DNA of 64,000 nt from Salticus scenicus (Eukaryota > Arthropoda > Arachnida > Araneae > Salticidae): positions 265,073,856 through 265,137,855 of the forward strand of contig OZ005652.1 of NCBI GenBank assembly GCA_963930645.1, written 5' to 3'. Below the pieces are notes generated by a model, which saw nothing but the letters and a program-made list of their open reading frames with translations, was not told the origin of the DNA and did not search any database. How positions within the stretch are numbered: position 1 is the stretch's first letter; the number at the start of each line of letters is the position of its first letter. Of this stretch, positions 1 to 8,968 are shown one piece after another. The translations under genes and the position numbers were made by a program.

Positions 1-465
1 GGAAACAAGAACGTCACGTCTTCTACATAAGTGTCACCAGCTTCTTTCTAATGGCACGTAGTAGTCTTTTCTGCAACCTATATGGGAAATAAAAAGATGT
101 TAAATATTGTCTTCGTACTCACCTTGTTTGTCATCCAGCATCTGCTTTGGTATGTTTGTTATATATAAAAAGTATTTGTCTACTTCAATTATCTTATTGT
201 TAATCATATAAACTTATTGTTATATTTATATAAACTTTTTGTTGAATTTATTGTTTCAATTAAAACACAAATTAAATTAAAATTTGTTATGGTCATTTAT
301 TTAACAACTTCTACATATTTATCTTTCAGCATATTTACTTACTCTAGCTTCCATTTTATCAAATTCATTTAATTAACTTTAAATGTTGTTAAGCTGGTGT
401 TTATGTCTAGAGTAGGCTCCTCTGCTAATTCACTTAGCCTTGGATCTACTTCACACCAGCTAACA
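1..465 (+). repeat. 5' LTR of copia copy 1, partial (U5 side)
   Basis: This matches 6671-7135 base for base as far as I can read. It ends in AGCTAACA at 465, the same terminus as the other LTRs. The TATA box and poly(A) signal of this LTR lie left of the window. Confidence 0.93.
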
Positions 466-479
466 AGAGAAATAAAAAG

Positions 480-490
480 TGGTTATGGGC
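480..490 (+). promoter_or_regulatory. putative primer binding site, internal initiator tRNA-Met type
   Basis: TGGTTATGGGC lies 14 bases after the LTR end. It is complementary to the anticodon loop region of initiator tRNA-Met, whose loop contains CCCATAACC. Drosophila copia primes from an internal cleaved half of that tRNA. No match to the 3' end of a tRNA is visible directly after the LTR. The 14-base gap is unusual, and the assignment is inferred. Confidence 0.5.
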
Positions 491-928
491 TTTTCCTTTT
501 TCAGCATGTAAATATGCTGGCCCTTTCATAAATTAATGTTTTTCTGTTTTGTTTGAAAAATAAATTGAAAGTTAAATTTTTTGCACTTATAGTAAATTTT
601 TGAAACAAGAAATTGTTTGAATGTAGATTAAAAGTTGTTTAATGTTAATAAATGAAAATCTTGAATGTTTTGTTTAATTTAAGTAATAATGACCATTTTT
701 TTTGCATATTGTTGAGGGAATATTGTAAAATTTTTTTCAGTAAAGTAGAAAAAAAACTTTTTGAAATTTCATATATATATATTTGAATAAATTTTCAAGT
801 AATAAATGAATTTACCGAATGTTTAATTCGGGGGGGCAAAGGTTTTTATAAGAAAAATTGTGATATTTTTGATATATTATATTTTTAAATTGTTTGAACC
901 ATAATTATACAATTTTTTTTACTCAAAA

Positions 929-3598
929 ATGGCTGTCAACAATTTACATTCTATTCCCAAACTGAATGCGATTAATTTCGAGGAATGGAGGAGTGACATT
1001 AAATTTGTTCTTCTTGACCGGGGACTCTGGGACATAGTTGTTGGTACGGAAACAGCCCCAGTTTTGGCTGATGACAGAAGCAATGCTTCTGCTGTTAATA
1101 AATTTAAGTCTAGAGCTAATGCTGCTTTGGCTGTCTTATACTTAAATATAGAAACTGAGTATAGGAAAATTGTAGAAAACGAGGATGACCCCGTAAAGGC
1201 ATGGAATTTAATTAACAAAAGTTTTGTTCCAGATACTCGTGCACAGCACATGAGTTTATTTTCTGAGCTGTGTGATTGCAAAATATTGCCTGGTGAGGGT
1301 GTAAATGTGTTTGCGTCCCGTGTCATGAGGATATTTAAACAAATAGAAAATTCTAAGGGGGGACTGACGGAAATTTTTGCATCTTATCAATTGTTACGTT
1401 ATCTCCCATCATATTTCGACGGTATCGTTCAAAACATACTAAGATGGGAAGATGATAAATTTACGTTCAATGAAATTATAACTTGCTTAGTAGCCGAGGA
1501 AACTAGGCTAAATTTAAGAAATAAAGATAATGAATTAAGTAAAGCTAAAATTTCTGCTCAGTTTTCTCATCTAAATGATACAGGTAAAAATAAGCTTCTA
1601 AAACAAAAATTAATTTGTACATTTTGTCATAAGAATGGCCATGCTAGACAAAATTGTTTTTCTCTCAATAGAAGTAGAAATGTTGACTTTAAACCCTCTT
1701 TTCAAAACCAAAACTTACCTTCTCAGAATTTCAATCCTAAGAAATCCTTCCAATCAAGAGGTAGACAGAGTCGAAAAAAATCTTCATATCAATCTAGATC
1801 AAATTCTAAGACCCGTAATAGTAGTAGGGATTCAAATTCATCTTACTACATTACTGAGGCCAGTTTAGCTCAGCAAACAAATGAATCAGATTGGGTATTC
1901 GATTCTGCCGCGTCTCATCATTTTAGTAAAGACCGTGAACTTTTCACATCATTTAAACCTCAACAAAATGAAGAAATGGCTGTAGCCATGGAAGGCATCA
2001 CTTTGCCAATCGAAGGAAAAGGAGACATTAAATTGCGTTTTGGCCAAAGAAATTTTACTTTAAAGGGAGTGATGTATTCATCAAAGCTTAGGAGAAACCT
2101 TATATCAGGGCCACAACTTGACAAAGAAGGTCTACAGTTTATTGGGGGAAGAGGCGAAGTCAAAATTACATCTAATGATAATATAATGTTCAGAGCAAAA
2201 TTAAAAAGTGGTGTTTATCGTGTCCAAGCAAAAATCCCAAAATCTATAAAACAACATGTAACTTTCGAAGCCTCCACAACCTCTTCAAAAGAACAGGAAG
2301 TTCTAAACCTGTGGCATAAGAGATGCGCTCATGTAAATCCTCAAACTTTGACGCATACAAGTAATAAGAGGGGTGCAAAGGGATTACCATTCTTAAAGGG
2401 ACATACAGAATTTTTTTGTGAAGATTGCAGGTTGAATAAATTTAAACGCACTTCATTTAAATACAGAAACTTTGTTCGATCCAAGAGACCCTTAGAACTG
2501 TTATATACAGATGTTTGGGGACCATGTCAAGTAAGAGGCAAACATGGAGAACGATATTTTCTATCAATCATGGACGATTATTCCCGTAAAGTATTCATTT
2601 ATCCTATAGTCCAAAAATCTGAAGTAGCTGAAACCTTAATTAATCACATCAAAAGGGCAGAAAGATTTATAGGTAAACCTTTAATAGCTATCCGCTCAGA
2701 TAATGGAACAGAGTTTGTCAACAAAGAATTTTCAACATTTTGTCAGGAAAAAGGCATCAAACATGAACTAACAAACACGTTCACGCCAGAACAAAATGGT
2801 GCTATTGAACGTTATAACCAAACTGTTATTAATGGAGCCCGTACATCATTATATGAAAGTGGTTTAGACTTTTGTTTTTGGCCAGAAGCCGTTTCACATT
2901 TCAATTATGCCTGGAACAGACTATGCCATAAAGATTTTGAAAAATCACCATTTGAATTGTACGGTGGAAGAAAACCATCAATCAGACACCTTAAATCATT
3001 TGGATGTGTAGCTTATGTAGGACTGGCAAAACAAAGGAGACAGAAACTGGATCCAAAAGCTGTGAAAGGTTATCTAGTTGGATATGCACACCATACAAGA
3101 GGATACCGTATTTGGATCCCAGAACAAAATAAAATAGTAGAATCTTTAAATGTCACATTTAAAGAAGATCGTTTGTTCAAAACAGAAGCAAGTGGAGCAG
3201 TGCTGGGCACCATCAACCAGCATTACACAATTCAAGATGTATTTCCAAAGGATAGTGACGATGATTCTGATGAAGAGGCTGTTGACGAAACTCCTGAAAT
3301 AGAGTCCAGCGTACCGTCTGAATTATCTGACACTGAGGAATCCTCAGATGATGAAAAACCTGCTCAATCATTAAAGAACATAAAGTTTGAAAGAAAACAA
3401 GTTTTAAGAGGTGATAATTCCAGAACAGACGTATACTACTATCCCGAAAATACAAGAACAAGATTAAGATCCCATAGAGACGTTAGAAAATATTGCCAAG
3501 AAAACAAAATCAAGTATGACCCCACTAAATTTTCATTCACTCCAATAGAAGAATCTGACTCAGACACAAGTGCCAATTTTTGTCATAATTCCTCTTGA
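929..3598 (+). CDS. copia Gag-protease-integrase polyprotein, copy 1 (889 aa)
   Basis: Upstream part of a copia polyprotein. The start MAVNN is the ATG shared with copy 2. Residues 1-220 are a copia-type Gag. A CX2CX4HX4C zinc knuckle lies at 230-243, for RNA packaging. The aspartic protease has its catalytic Asp at 325 in DSAAS, where the family norm is DSGA. The pre-integrase HHCC zinc motif uses H463, H468, C497 and C500. The integrase core has the D,D(35)E triad at D528, D591 and E627, and would insert the cDNA. An acidic, serine-rich tail (about 770-820) follows. The frame ends in TGA and continues in the same phase into the RT part. Against copy 2 there are about ten substitutions and one two-codon indel, so the protein looks constrained. 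Confidence 0.95.
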   Translation: MAVNNLHSIPKLNAINFEEWRSDIKFVLLDRGLWDIVVGTETAPVLADDRSNASAVNKFKSRANAALAVLYLNIETEYRKIVENEDDPVKAWNLINKSFVPDTRAQHMSLFSELCDCKILPGEGVNVFASRVMRIFKQIENSKGGLTEIFASYQLLRYLPSYFDGIVQNILRWEDDKFTFNEIITCLVAEETRLNLRNKDNELSKAKISAQFSHLNDTGKNKLLKQKLICTFCHKNGHARQNCFSLNRSRNVDFKPSFQNQNLPSQNFNPKKSFQSRGRQSRKKSSYQSRSNSKTRNSSRDSNSSYYITEASLAQQTNESDWVFDSAASHHFSKDRELFTSFKPQQNEEMAVAMEGITLPIEGKGDIKLRFGQRNFTLKGVMYSSKLRRNLISGPQLDKEGLQFIGGRGEVKITSNDNIMFRAKLKSGVYRVQAKIPKSIKQHVTFEASTTSSKEQEVLNLWHKRCAHVNPQTLTHTSNKRGAKGLPFLKGHTEFFCEDCRLNKFKRTSFKYRNFVRSKRPLELLYTDVWGPCQVRGKHGERYFLSIMDDYSRKVFIYPIVQKSEVAETLINHIKRAERFIGKPLIAIRSDNGTEFVNKEFSTFCQEKGIKHELTNTFTPEQNGAIERYNQTVINGARTSLYESGLDFCFWPEAVSHFNYAWNRLCHKDFEKSPFELYGGRKPSIRHLKSFGCVAYVGLAKQRRQKLDPKAVKGYLVGYAHHTRGYRIWIPEQNKIVESLNVTFKEDRLFKTEASGAVLGTINQHYTIQDVFPKDSDDDSDEEAVDETPEIESSVPSELSDTEESSDDEKPAQSLKNIKFERKQVLRGDNSRTDVYYYPENTRTRLRSHRDVRKYCQENKIKYDPTKFSFTPIEESDSDTSANFCHNSS

Positions 3599-3602
3599 CT
3601 AG
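3596..3602 (+). promoter_or_regulatory. in-frame TGA-CTA-G, candidate stop-codon readthrough site (copy 1)
   Basis: The only stop between Gag-PR-IN and RT-RNase H is TGA, followed directly by CTAG. Both reading frames are in the same phase, and the codons after the stop (L E L I I P R T F K Q A) lead straight into RT. UGA-CUA is a known leaky termination context in several viral and cellular genes. The same site occurs in copy 2. Confidence 0.6.
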
Positions 3603-5218
3603 AATTAATTATACCAAGAACTTTCAAACAAGCCCAAAAATCAGACCAATTTCAAGAATGGCTAGAAGCAATGAAAACCGAAATAAAAACCATCCAAGAA
3701 CGAAAGGTTTGGCATCTTGTAAAACCTCCTCAAAATAAGCAAATAATTGGATGTCGCTGGGTATATGCAATAAAACGAGATGAAGAAGGTCGAATTGCTA
3801 AATTCAAGGCAAGGCTTGTAGCTCAAGGTTACGCTCAAGTAAAAGGCGAGAGTTACGAAGAAACTTTTAGTCCTGTTATAAACTTCGATCTAATTCGTTT
3901 TTTCTTTTCACTTTTGGTAGTGCAACACAAGTGGAATCACGTACAATGTGATGTCACTGGCGCATACCTATATGCTCCGCTAGAAGATGAAATATACATG
4001 CAGCAACCACCTGGTTTTATTAAACAAGGAGAAGAGAAGTTAGTTTGCAAGCTCGACAAAGCTCTCTATGGCCTTCACCAAAGTGGACGAGCATGGTTTT
4101 ACGAAATTGACAGAGTTTTATCAAATATTGGTTTTATTAAATTTACTTCTTGCAACTGTGTTTATACATTCAAATTTCAAGTTATCCTATTATTATATGT
4201 TGATGACATGGTTTTATTTGGTAAAAGTAAAATGTTTTTAGAGGAAGCCATTAATGTTTTAAAACAAAAATTCAAATTAAAAATTTTGGGAAGGACAAAG
4301 AAACTACTTGGAGTAGAATTTGTTGAAATTGACTCAAAGCTATTCATTCATCAAGAAAGCTATATTCAAGAAATATGCAGTCGTTTTAATAGTTTTAACC
4401 CTCCAATTTCATCCTTACCAATCAGCAAAGGCTGTATTTACTCAAAATCAAGCTGTCCTCAAACCGAAGAAGAAACCAAAGAAATGACAAAGTATCCATA
4501 TCGCAATATTCTAGGGTGTTTATCATATTTATCTAACAGAACAAGACCTGATATAGCATATGCCGTCAATATCTATAGCCAATTCCAATCGAATCCAGGA
4601 ATTCATCACTGGAATGGGTTGATCAAACTACTGGGATATGTAAAGAAAACAAGCCAATTAAAATTAAAACTTTCATGTGCTGATTCACAGATCATAGCCT
4701 ACACAGACGCCGACTTTGCTTCAAATCGTGATGATCGGACATCCATAGGTGGACAAATAGTATTTCTAGATAGTAGCCCCATCAGTTGGAGGACCTTTAA
4801 AGAGAAGGCTGTTAGTTTATCCACTATGGAATCTGAGTTCATTGCCGCTACAGAAGCAGCAAAAGAAATTGTCTGGCTAGATCGAATTCTAGAAGAATGC
4901 CAAAACATGAAGATTATAAAAAATAAGAAAATTTCAAAATTACTAATTGACAATATGGCTGCTATAGACTTTATTAAATCTCCTATAGAGAACAATAGAA
5001 GCAAACATATAGAGGTCAAACTATATTTTATTAGAGATCTTGTTATCAAAAATATTTTTGAATTAGTTTTCATTCGTAGCAAATTAAATTTGGCTGACAT
5101 ATTTACTAAGCCACAAACTAAATTTGAATTACAAAAATTTGTGAAAAATCTTTTCTTCGAAAATGTTTCAAAAGTTAATCTTAAATTTTCAATTTCAAAT
5201 TTTTCTATGAATTTATAA
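3599..5218 (+). CDS. copia reverse transcriptase-RNase H region, copy 1
   Basis: Continues the phase of the upstream frame after one TGA. The first internal ATG is at 3671 (515 aa), and the codons 3599-3670 read as conserved copia sequence. Counting from 3671, the RT has its first catalytic Asp at 94 (QCDVTGAYL) and YVDD at 176-179. The connection LYGLHQSGRAWF is typical of copia. RNase H shows D346 (YTDADFAS), the Glu in STMESEF, the Asp in LLIDNMAA, and the C-terminal NRSKHIEVKLYFIRD. The product would make cDNA and remove the RNA template. No canonical start precedes it, so it is probably expressed as a readthrough fusion. Only three residues differ from copy 2. Confidence 0.93.
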   Translation, partial: LELIIPRTFKQAQKSDQFQEWLEAMKTEIKTIQERKVWHLVKPPQNKQIIGCRWVYAIKRDEEGRIAKFKARLVAQGYAQVKGESYEETFSPVINFDLIRFFFSLLVVQHKWNHVQCDVTGAYLYAPLEDEIYMQQPPGFIKQGEEKLVCKLDKALYGLHQSGRAWFYEIDRVLSNIGFIKFTSCNCVYTFKFQVILLLYVDDMVLFGKSKMFLEEAINVLKQKFKLKILGRTKKLLGVEFVEIDSKLFIHQESYIQEICSRFNSFNPPISSLPISKGCIYSKSSCPQTEEETKEMTKYPYRNILGCLSYLSNRTRPDIAYAVNIYSQFQSNPGIHHWNGLIKLLGYVKKTSQLKLKLSCADSQIIAYTDADFASNRDDRTSIGGQIVFLDSSPISWRTFKEKAVSLSTMESEFIAATEAAKEIVWLDRILEECQNMKIIKNKKISKLLIDNMAAIDFIKSPIENNRSKHIEVKLYFIRDLVIKNIFELVFIRSKLNLADIFTKPQTKFELQKFVKNLFFENVSKVNLKFSISNFSMNL

Positions 5219-5254
5219 AATTTAAAAATGTAATTTTTCTAAAATTTTCTTTAT

Positions 5255-5354
5255 GAATTCAAATCCTTAATGAATTCAATTTTTTTTAGGAATTCAAAAT
5301 TTATGAATTCAAAAATTTAAACTTTTCTATGAATTCAAATGTTTCCTTGAATTC
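5255..5354 (+). repeat. cluster of six GAATTC motifs in the copia 3' UTR
   Basis: GAATTC occurs at 5255, 5272, 5290, 5305, 5331 and 5349, usually as TATGAATTCAAA. Spacing is irregular (15-26 bases). The cluster is kept in copy 2 (13301-13402). Function unknown; it could be a decayed tandem repeat or an RNA element. Confidence 0.7.
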
Positions 5355-5991
5355 GGGGGAAAAAAATTTCAAATTTTGCAAGTTAAGCAAAATCTTTCCA
5401 GGTTTAGGCTGGAAGTTTTTTTTTGAGAATTTTAATTTCTCATTCTTCTTTTGACAGTAAGTCAATTTTTTTTTTTTTATTCAATTGCTCACAGCAATTT
5501 TTCTATCTCTCTCTCTCTCCTCTCCATTCCCGAAATAATCCATTCTGTTCTTTTTGTTAAATATTTGTATGTAATTTATACTTTTATATTGTAAGAAAGA
5601 ATTGTGTTTATACATATATTTATAATATTGAATGTGATTATACTCATGTTATATTTGTTGTTAAACTTATTATACAAATAATCCATTGTATGAATTTCTT
5701 TTCTACAGTTTTTTTTAAAAGAGCATGTTAAAAATCTTTTCAAAACTGGAGAAGAGGTTTGAGTAAACAGGTATATGTTATTTGTGTTTCAAAAACAAAT
5801 TGTTTTGTAGATCACCTCTATCCAGATATTGATCTCTGTTGCTGTGCAGCTGAAGATTAAACCTAATTGTTTTTTTAGTTCTGAAGAAACTGTTAAACTG
5901 ATTAGTCACAGTCGTATGATTATGTAATTTGTGCAAAGTTTTGCTGGATGTTTTTTTTATTAACTTTTTTAAACGTAAAAGTGCAAACGAT

Positions 5992-6002
5992 AAGAGGGGG
6001 GG
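5992..6002 (+). promoter_or_regulatory. polypurine tract, copy 1
   Basis: AAGAGGGGGGG lies three bases before the 3' LTR. It is the expected plus-strand DNA primer for an LTR element. Confidence 0.8.
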
Positions 6003-6005
6003 CCT

Positions 6006-7135
6006 TGTTAATAGTAAACCTATAGTTTGCCGTTTTTTCTTATCGTTATGCTAATTAAATATATTAAAAATTAATCACTCTTAAAATAAAGCTTAAAGGA
6101 AAAAAAACGTTAGTTGAAAAAATAAAATTAAACACTTATTAAAAATCCTAATTTCCTTTTAATATATTTTCTACTTACCAGGAAAAATAAATATATCGTT
6201 CAATGAAATGCTATGTTAAGGAGTTTTCAAATTTAAATCATCCATCTTAATTTTTCAAACGCGAAACGTAAACAATAGCTAACCTTCCGGAAGTTCCGAC
6301 TGAGCCGAGTTTCAAAAATTTGCATAAAACATCTCTAAGAACGATAGCCGAAGTCTACGCACGCGCCGCGACGTACGTCCGGAAGATCACTTCGTTTCTC
6401 CCGCGAAACTATAAATAGCGAACGGCGATGGTAGTGGGTGTTCGCGGTTGCCTTTGCGGTTGCTTTTACCTTTGCTCTTGCCCCTGCCATTGTTCATTTT
6501 TCGCCGATGCCGGCTTCATAAGATGTCGCCGTAATATGTGGCGTTTATTTTTTATATTCAAATAAAATCTTTTCATTTTTAGTTAGTTATAACTCACGTT
6601 AATCCTTTTTTTTTGTGAGTTCGAAATTTAAATGAAATTTATAGGTGTTCATATCGCGACAATAACAAGTGGAAACAAGAACGTCACGTCTTCTACATAA
6701 GTGTCACCAGCTTCTTTCTAATGGCACGTAGTAGTCTTTTCTGCAACCTATATGGGAAATAAAAAGATGTTAAATATTGTCTTCGTACTCACCTTGTTTG
6801 TCATCCAGCATCTGCTTTGGTATGTTTGTTATATATAAAAAGTATTTGTCTACTTCAATTATCTTATTGTTAATCATATAAACTTATTGTTATATTTATA
6901 TAAACTTTTTGTTGAATTTATTGTTTCAATTAAAACACAAATTAAATTAAAATTTGTTATGGTCATTTATTTAACAACTTCTACATATTTATCTTTCAGC
7001 ATATTTACTTACTCTAGCTTCCATTTTATCAAATTCATTTAATTAACTTTAAATGTTGTTAAGCTGGTGTTTATGTCTAGAGTAGGCTCCTCTGCTAATT
7101 CACTTAGCCTTGGATCTACTTCACACCAGCTAACA
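6006..7135 (+). repeat. 3' LTR of copia copy 1 (1130 bp)
   Basis: Runs from TGTTAATAG to AGCTAACA, with the usual TG...CA ends. It carries TATAAATA at 6410-6417 and AATAAA at 6561-6566. The ~120 bp before the TATA box are CpG-rich, unlike the surrounding DNA, and include two CCGGAAG (ETS-type) motifs, one as the palindrome CTTCCGGAAG. It differs from the copy 2 LTR by small indels and substitutions. Confidence 0.95.
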
Positions 7136-7377
7136 GGTCCCCACTGCCTTCGGCAGCGCAGACCCATGCGCGCTGCGCGCGCACGTGTGAGGGTATACGT
7201 GCGCTGCGCGCACATATTCCTTCTCAAATCAAATTTTTATTCTTTAGAACAGAAAATTAAAAAATCATTTCTCATCGGGTGCAAAGTCGGACCGGGTCCT
7301 CACTGCCTACGGCACCGCAGTCCCATACGCGCTGCGCGCGCTAGAGTTAAGGAATACACGCGCTGCGCGCGCGTATT
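7136..7377. repeat. GC-rich ~160-bp tandem repeat between the two copia copies
   Basis: One unit and a half, starting TCCCCACTGCC (7138) and TCCTCACTGCC (7297), period 159. Units contain hairpins such as GCCTTCGGC and alternating GCGCGC blocks. The same unit resumes after copy 2 (15246 and 15408, period 162). This is therefore the pre-insertion target of copy 2, and probably of copy 1. Confidence 0.85.
7373..7377. repeat. target site duplication GTATT, left, copy 2
   Basis: GTATT directly precedes the LTR start TGTTAATAG and recurs directly after the 3' LTR end. Five bp is the normal duplication for copia elements. Confidence 0.9.
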
Positions 7378-8500
7378 TGTTAATAGTAAACCTATAGTTT
7401 CCCGTTTTTTCTTATCGTTATGCTAATTAAATATATTAAAAATTAATCACTCTTAAAATAAAACTTAAAGAAAAAAAAACGTTAGTTGAAAAAAAATTAA
7501 ACACTTATTAAAAATCCTAATTTCCTTTTAATATATTTTCTACTTACCAGGAAAAATAAATATATCGTTCAATGAAATGCTATATTAAGGAGCTTTCAAA
7601 TTTAAATCATCCATCTTAATTTTTCAAACGCGAAACGTAAACAATAGCTAACCTTCCGGAAGTTCCGACTGAGCCGAGTTTCAAAAATTTGCATAAAACA
7701 TCTCTAAGAACGATAGCCAAAGTCTACGCACGCGCCGCGACGTACGTCCGGAAGATCACTTCGTTTCTCCCGCGAAACTATAAATAGCGAACGGCGATGG
7801 TAGTGGGTGTTCGCGGTTGCCTTCGCGGTTGCTTTTACCTTTGCTCTTGCCCCTGCCATTGTTCATTTTTCGCCGATGCCGGTTTCATAAGATATCGCCG
7901 TAATATGTGGCGTTTATTTTTTATATTCAAATAAAATCTTTTCATTTTTAGTTAGTTATAACTCACGTTAATCCTTTTTTGTGAGTTCGAAATTTAAATG
8001 AAATTTATAGGTGTTCATATCGCGACAATAACAAGTGGAAACAAGAACGTCACGTCTTCTACATAAGTGTCACCAGCTCTTTCTAATGGCACGTAGTAGT
8101 TTTTTTTCTGCAACCTATATGGGAAATAAAAAGATGTTAAATATTGTCTTCGTACTCACCTTGTTTGTCATCCAGCATCTGCTTTGGTATGTTTGTTATA
8201 TATAAAAAGTATTTGTCTACTTCAATTATCTTATTGTTATTCATATAAACTTATTGTTATATTTATATAAACTTTTTTTGAATTTATTGTTTCAATTAAA
8301 ATACAAATTAAATTAAAATTTGTTATGGTCATTTATTTAACAATTTCTACATATTTATCTTTCAGCATATTTACTTACTCTAGCTTCCATGTATCTAATT
8401 CATTTAATTAACTTTAAATGTTGTTACGCTGGTGTTTACGTCTAGAGTAGGCTCCTCTGCTAATTCACTTAGCCTTGGATCTACTTCACACCAGCTAACA
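7378..8500 (+). repeat. 5' LTR of copia copy 2 with promoter and poly(A) signal
   Basis: TG...CA ends. TATAAATA at 7779-7786 follows a CpG-rich block with ETS-like CCGGAAG motifs. AATAAA is at 7930-7935. Transcription should start near 7810, leaving about 690 nt of R plus U5 ahead of the internal region. Confidence 0.95.
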
Positions 8501-8514
8501 AGAGAAATAAAAAG

Positions 8515-8525
8515 TGGTTATGGGC
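8515..8525 (+). promoter_or_regulatory. putative primer binding site, copy 2
   Basis: TGGTTATGGGC lies 14 bases after the LTR, identical in sequence and offset to copy 1. It is complementary to the anticodon region of initiator tRNA-Met. Confidence 0.5.
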
Positions 8526-8968
8526 TTTTCCTTTTTCAGCATGTAAATATGCTGGCCCTTTCATAAATTAATGTTTTTCTGTTTTGTTTGAAAAATAAAT
8601 TGAAAGTTAAATTTTTTTTTTGCATTTATAGTAAATTTTTGAAACAAGAAATTGTTTAAATTTAGATTAAAAGTTGTTTAATGTTAATAAATGAAAATCT
8701 TGAATGTTTTGTTTAATTTAAGTAATGATGACCATTTTGTTGCATATTGTTGAGGGAATATTGTAAAAAAAATTTTCAGTAAAGTAGAAAAAAAACTTTT
8801 TGAAATTTCATATATATATATTTGAATAAATTTTCAAGTAATAAATGAATTTACCGAATGTTTAATTCGGGGGGGCAAAGGTTTTTATAAGAAAAATTGT
8901 GATATTTTTGATATATTATATTTTTAAATTGTTTGAACCATAATTATACAATTTTTTTTTACTCAAAA

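Larger units (their letters stand above)
1..7135 (+). mobile_element. Ty1/copia LTR retrotransposon, copy 1 (5' end outside window)
   Basis: The order is partial 5' LTR (1-465), leader (466-928), Gag-protease-integrase frame, in-frame TGA, RT-RNase H frame, 3' untranslated region, polypurine tract and complete 3' LTR (6006-7135). Integrase upstream of reverse transcriptase defines the copia (Pseudoviridae-type) superfamily. The window enters at base 666 of the LTR. The 465 visible bases of the 5' LTR read the same as 6671-7135, so the insertion is young. The leader holds a short stem-loop just after the primer site and otherwise nothing I recognise. Target duplication cannot be tested because the left flank is missing. 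Confidence 0.95.

Noticed and set aside
919..1326. 135-aa minus-strand open frame over the copia Gag (also 8959-9366, 1960-2163, 4699-5100, 12745-13146)
   Set aside because: Antisense shadow of a strongly supported + strand coding region; repeated in both copies only because the copies are related.
1635..1868. 77-aa + strand frame within Gag (also 9675-9908)
   Set aside because: Overlaps Gag in another phase. The protein has no recognisable features.
8933..8968. Upstream ATG adding 12 residues to Gag in copy 2
   Set aside because: It exists only because of one extra T in the leader. Copy 1 lacks it and both share the MAVNN start.
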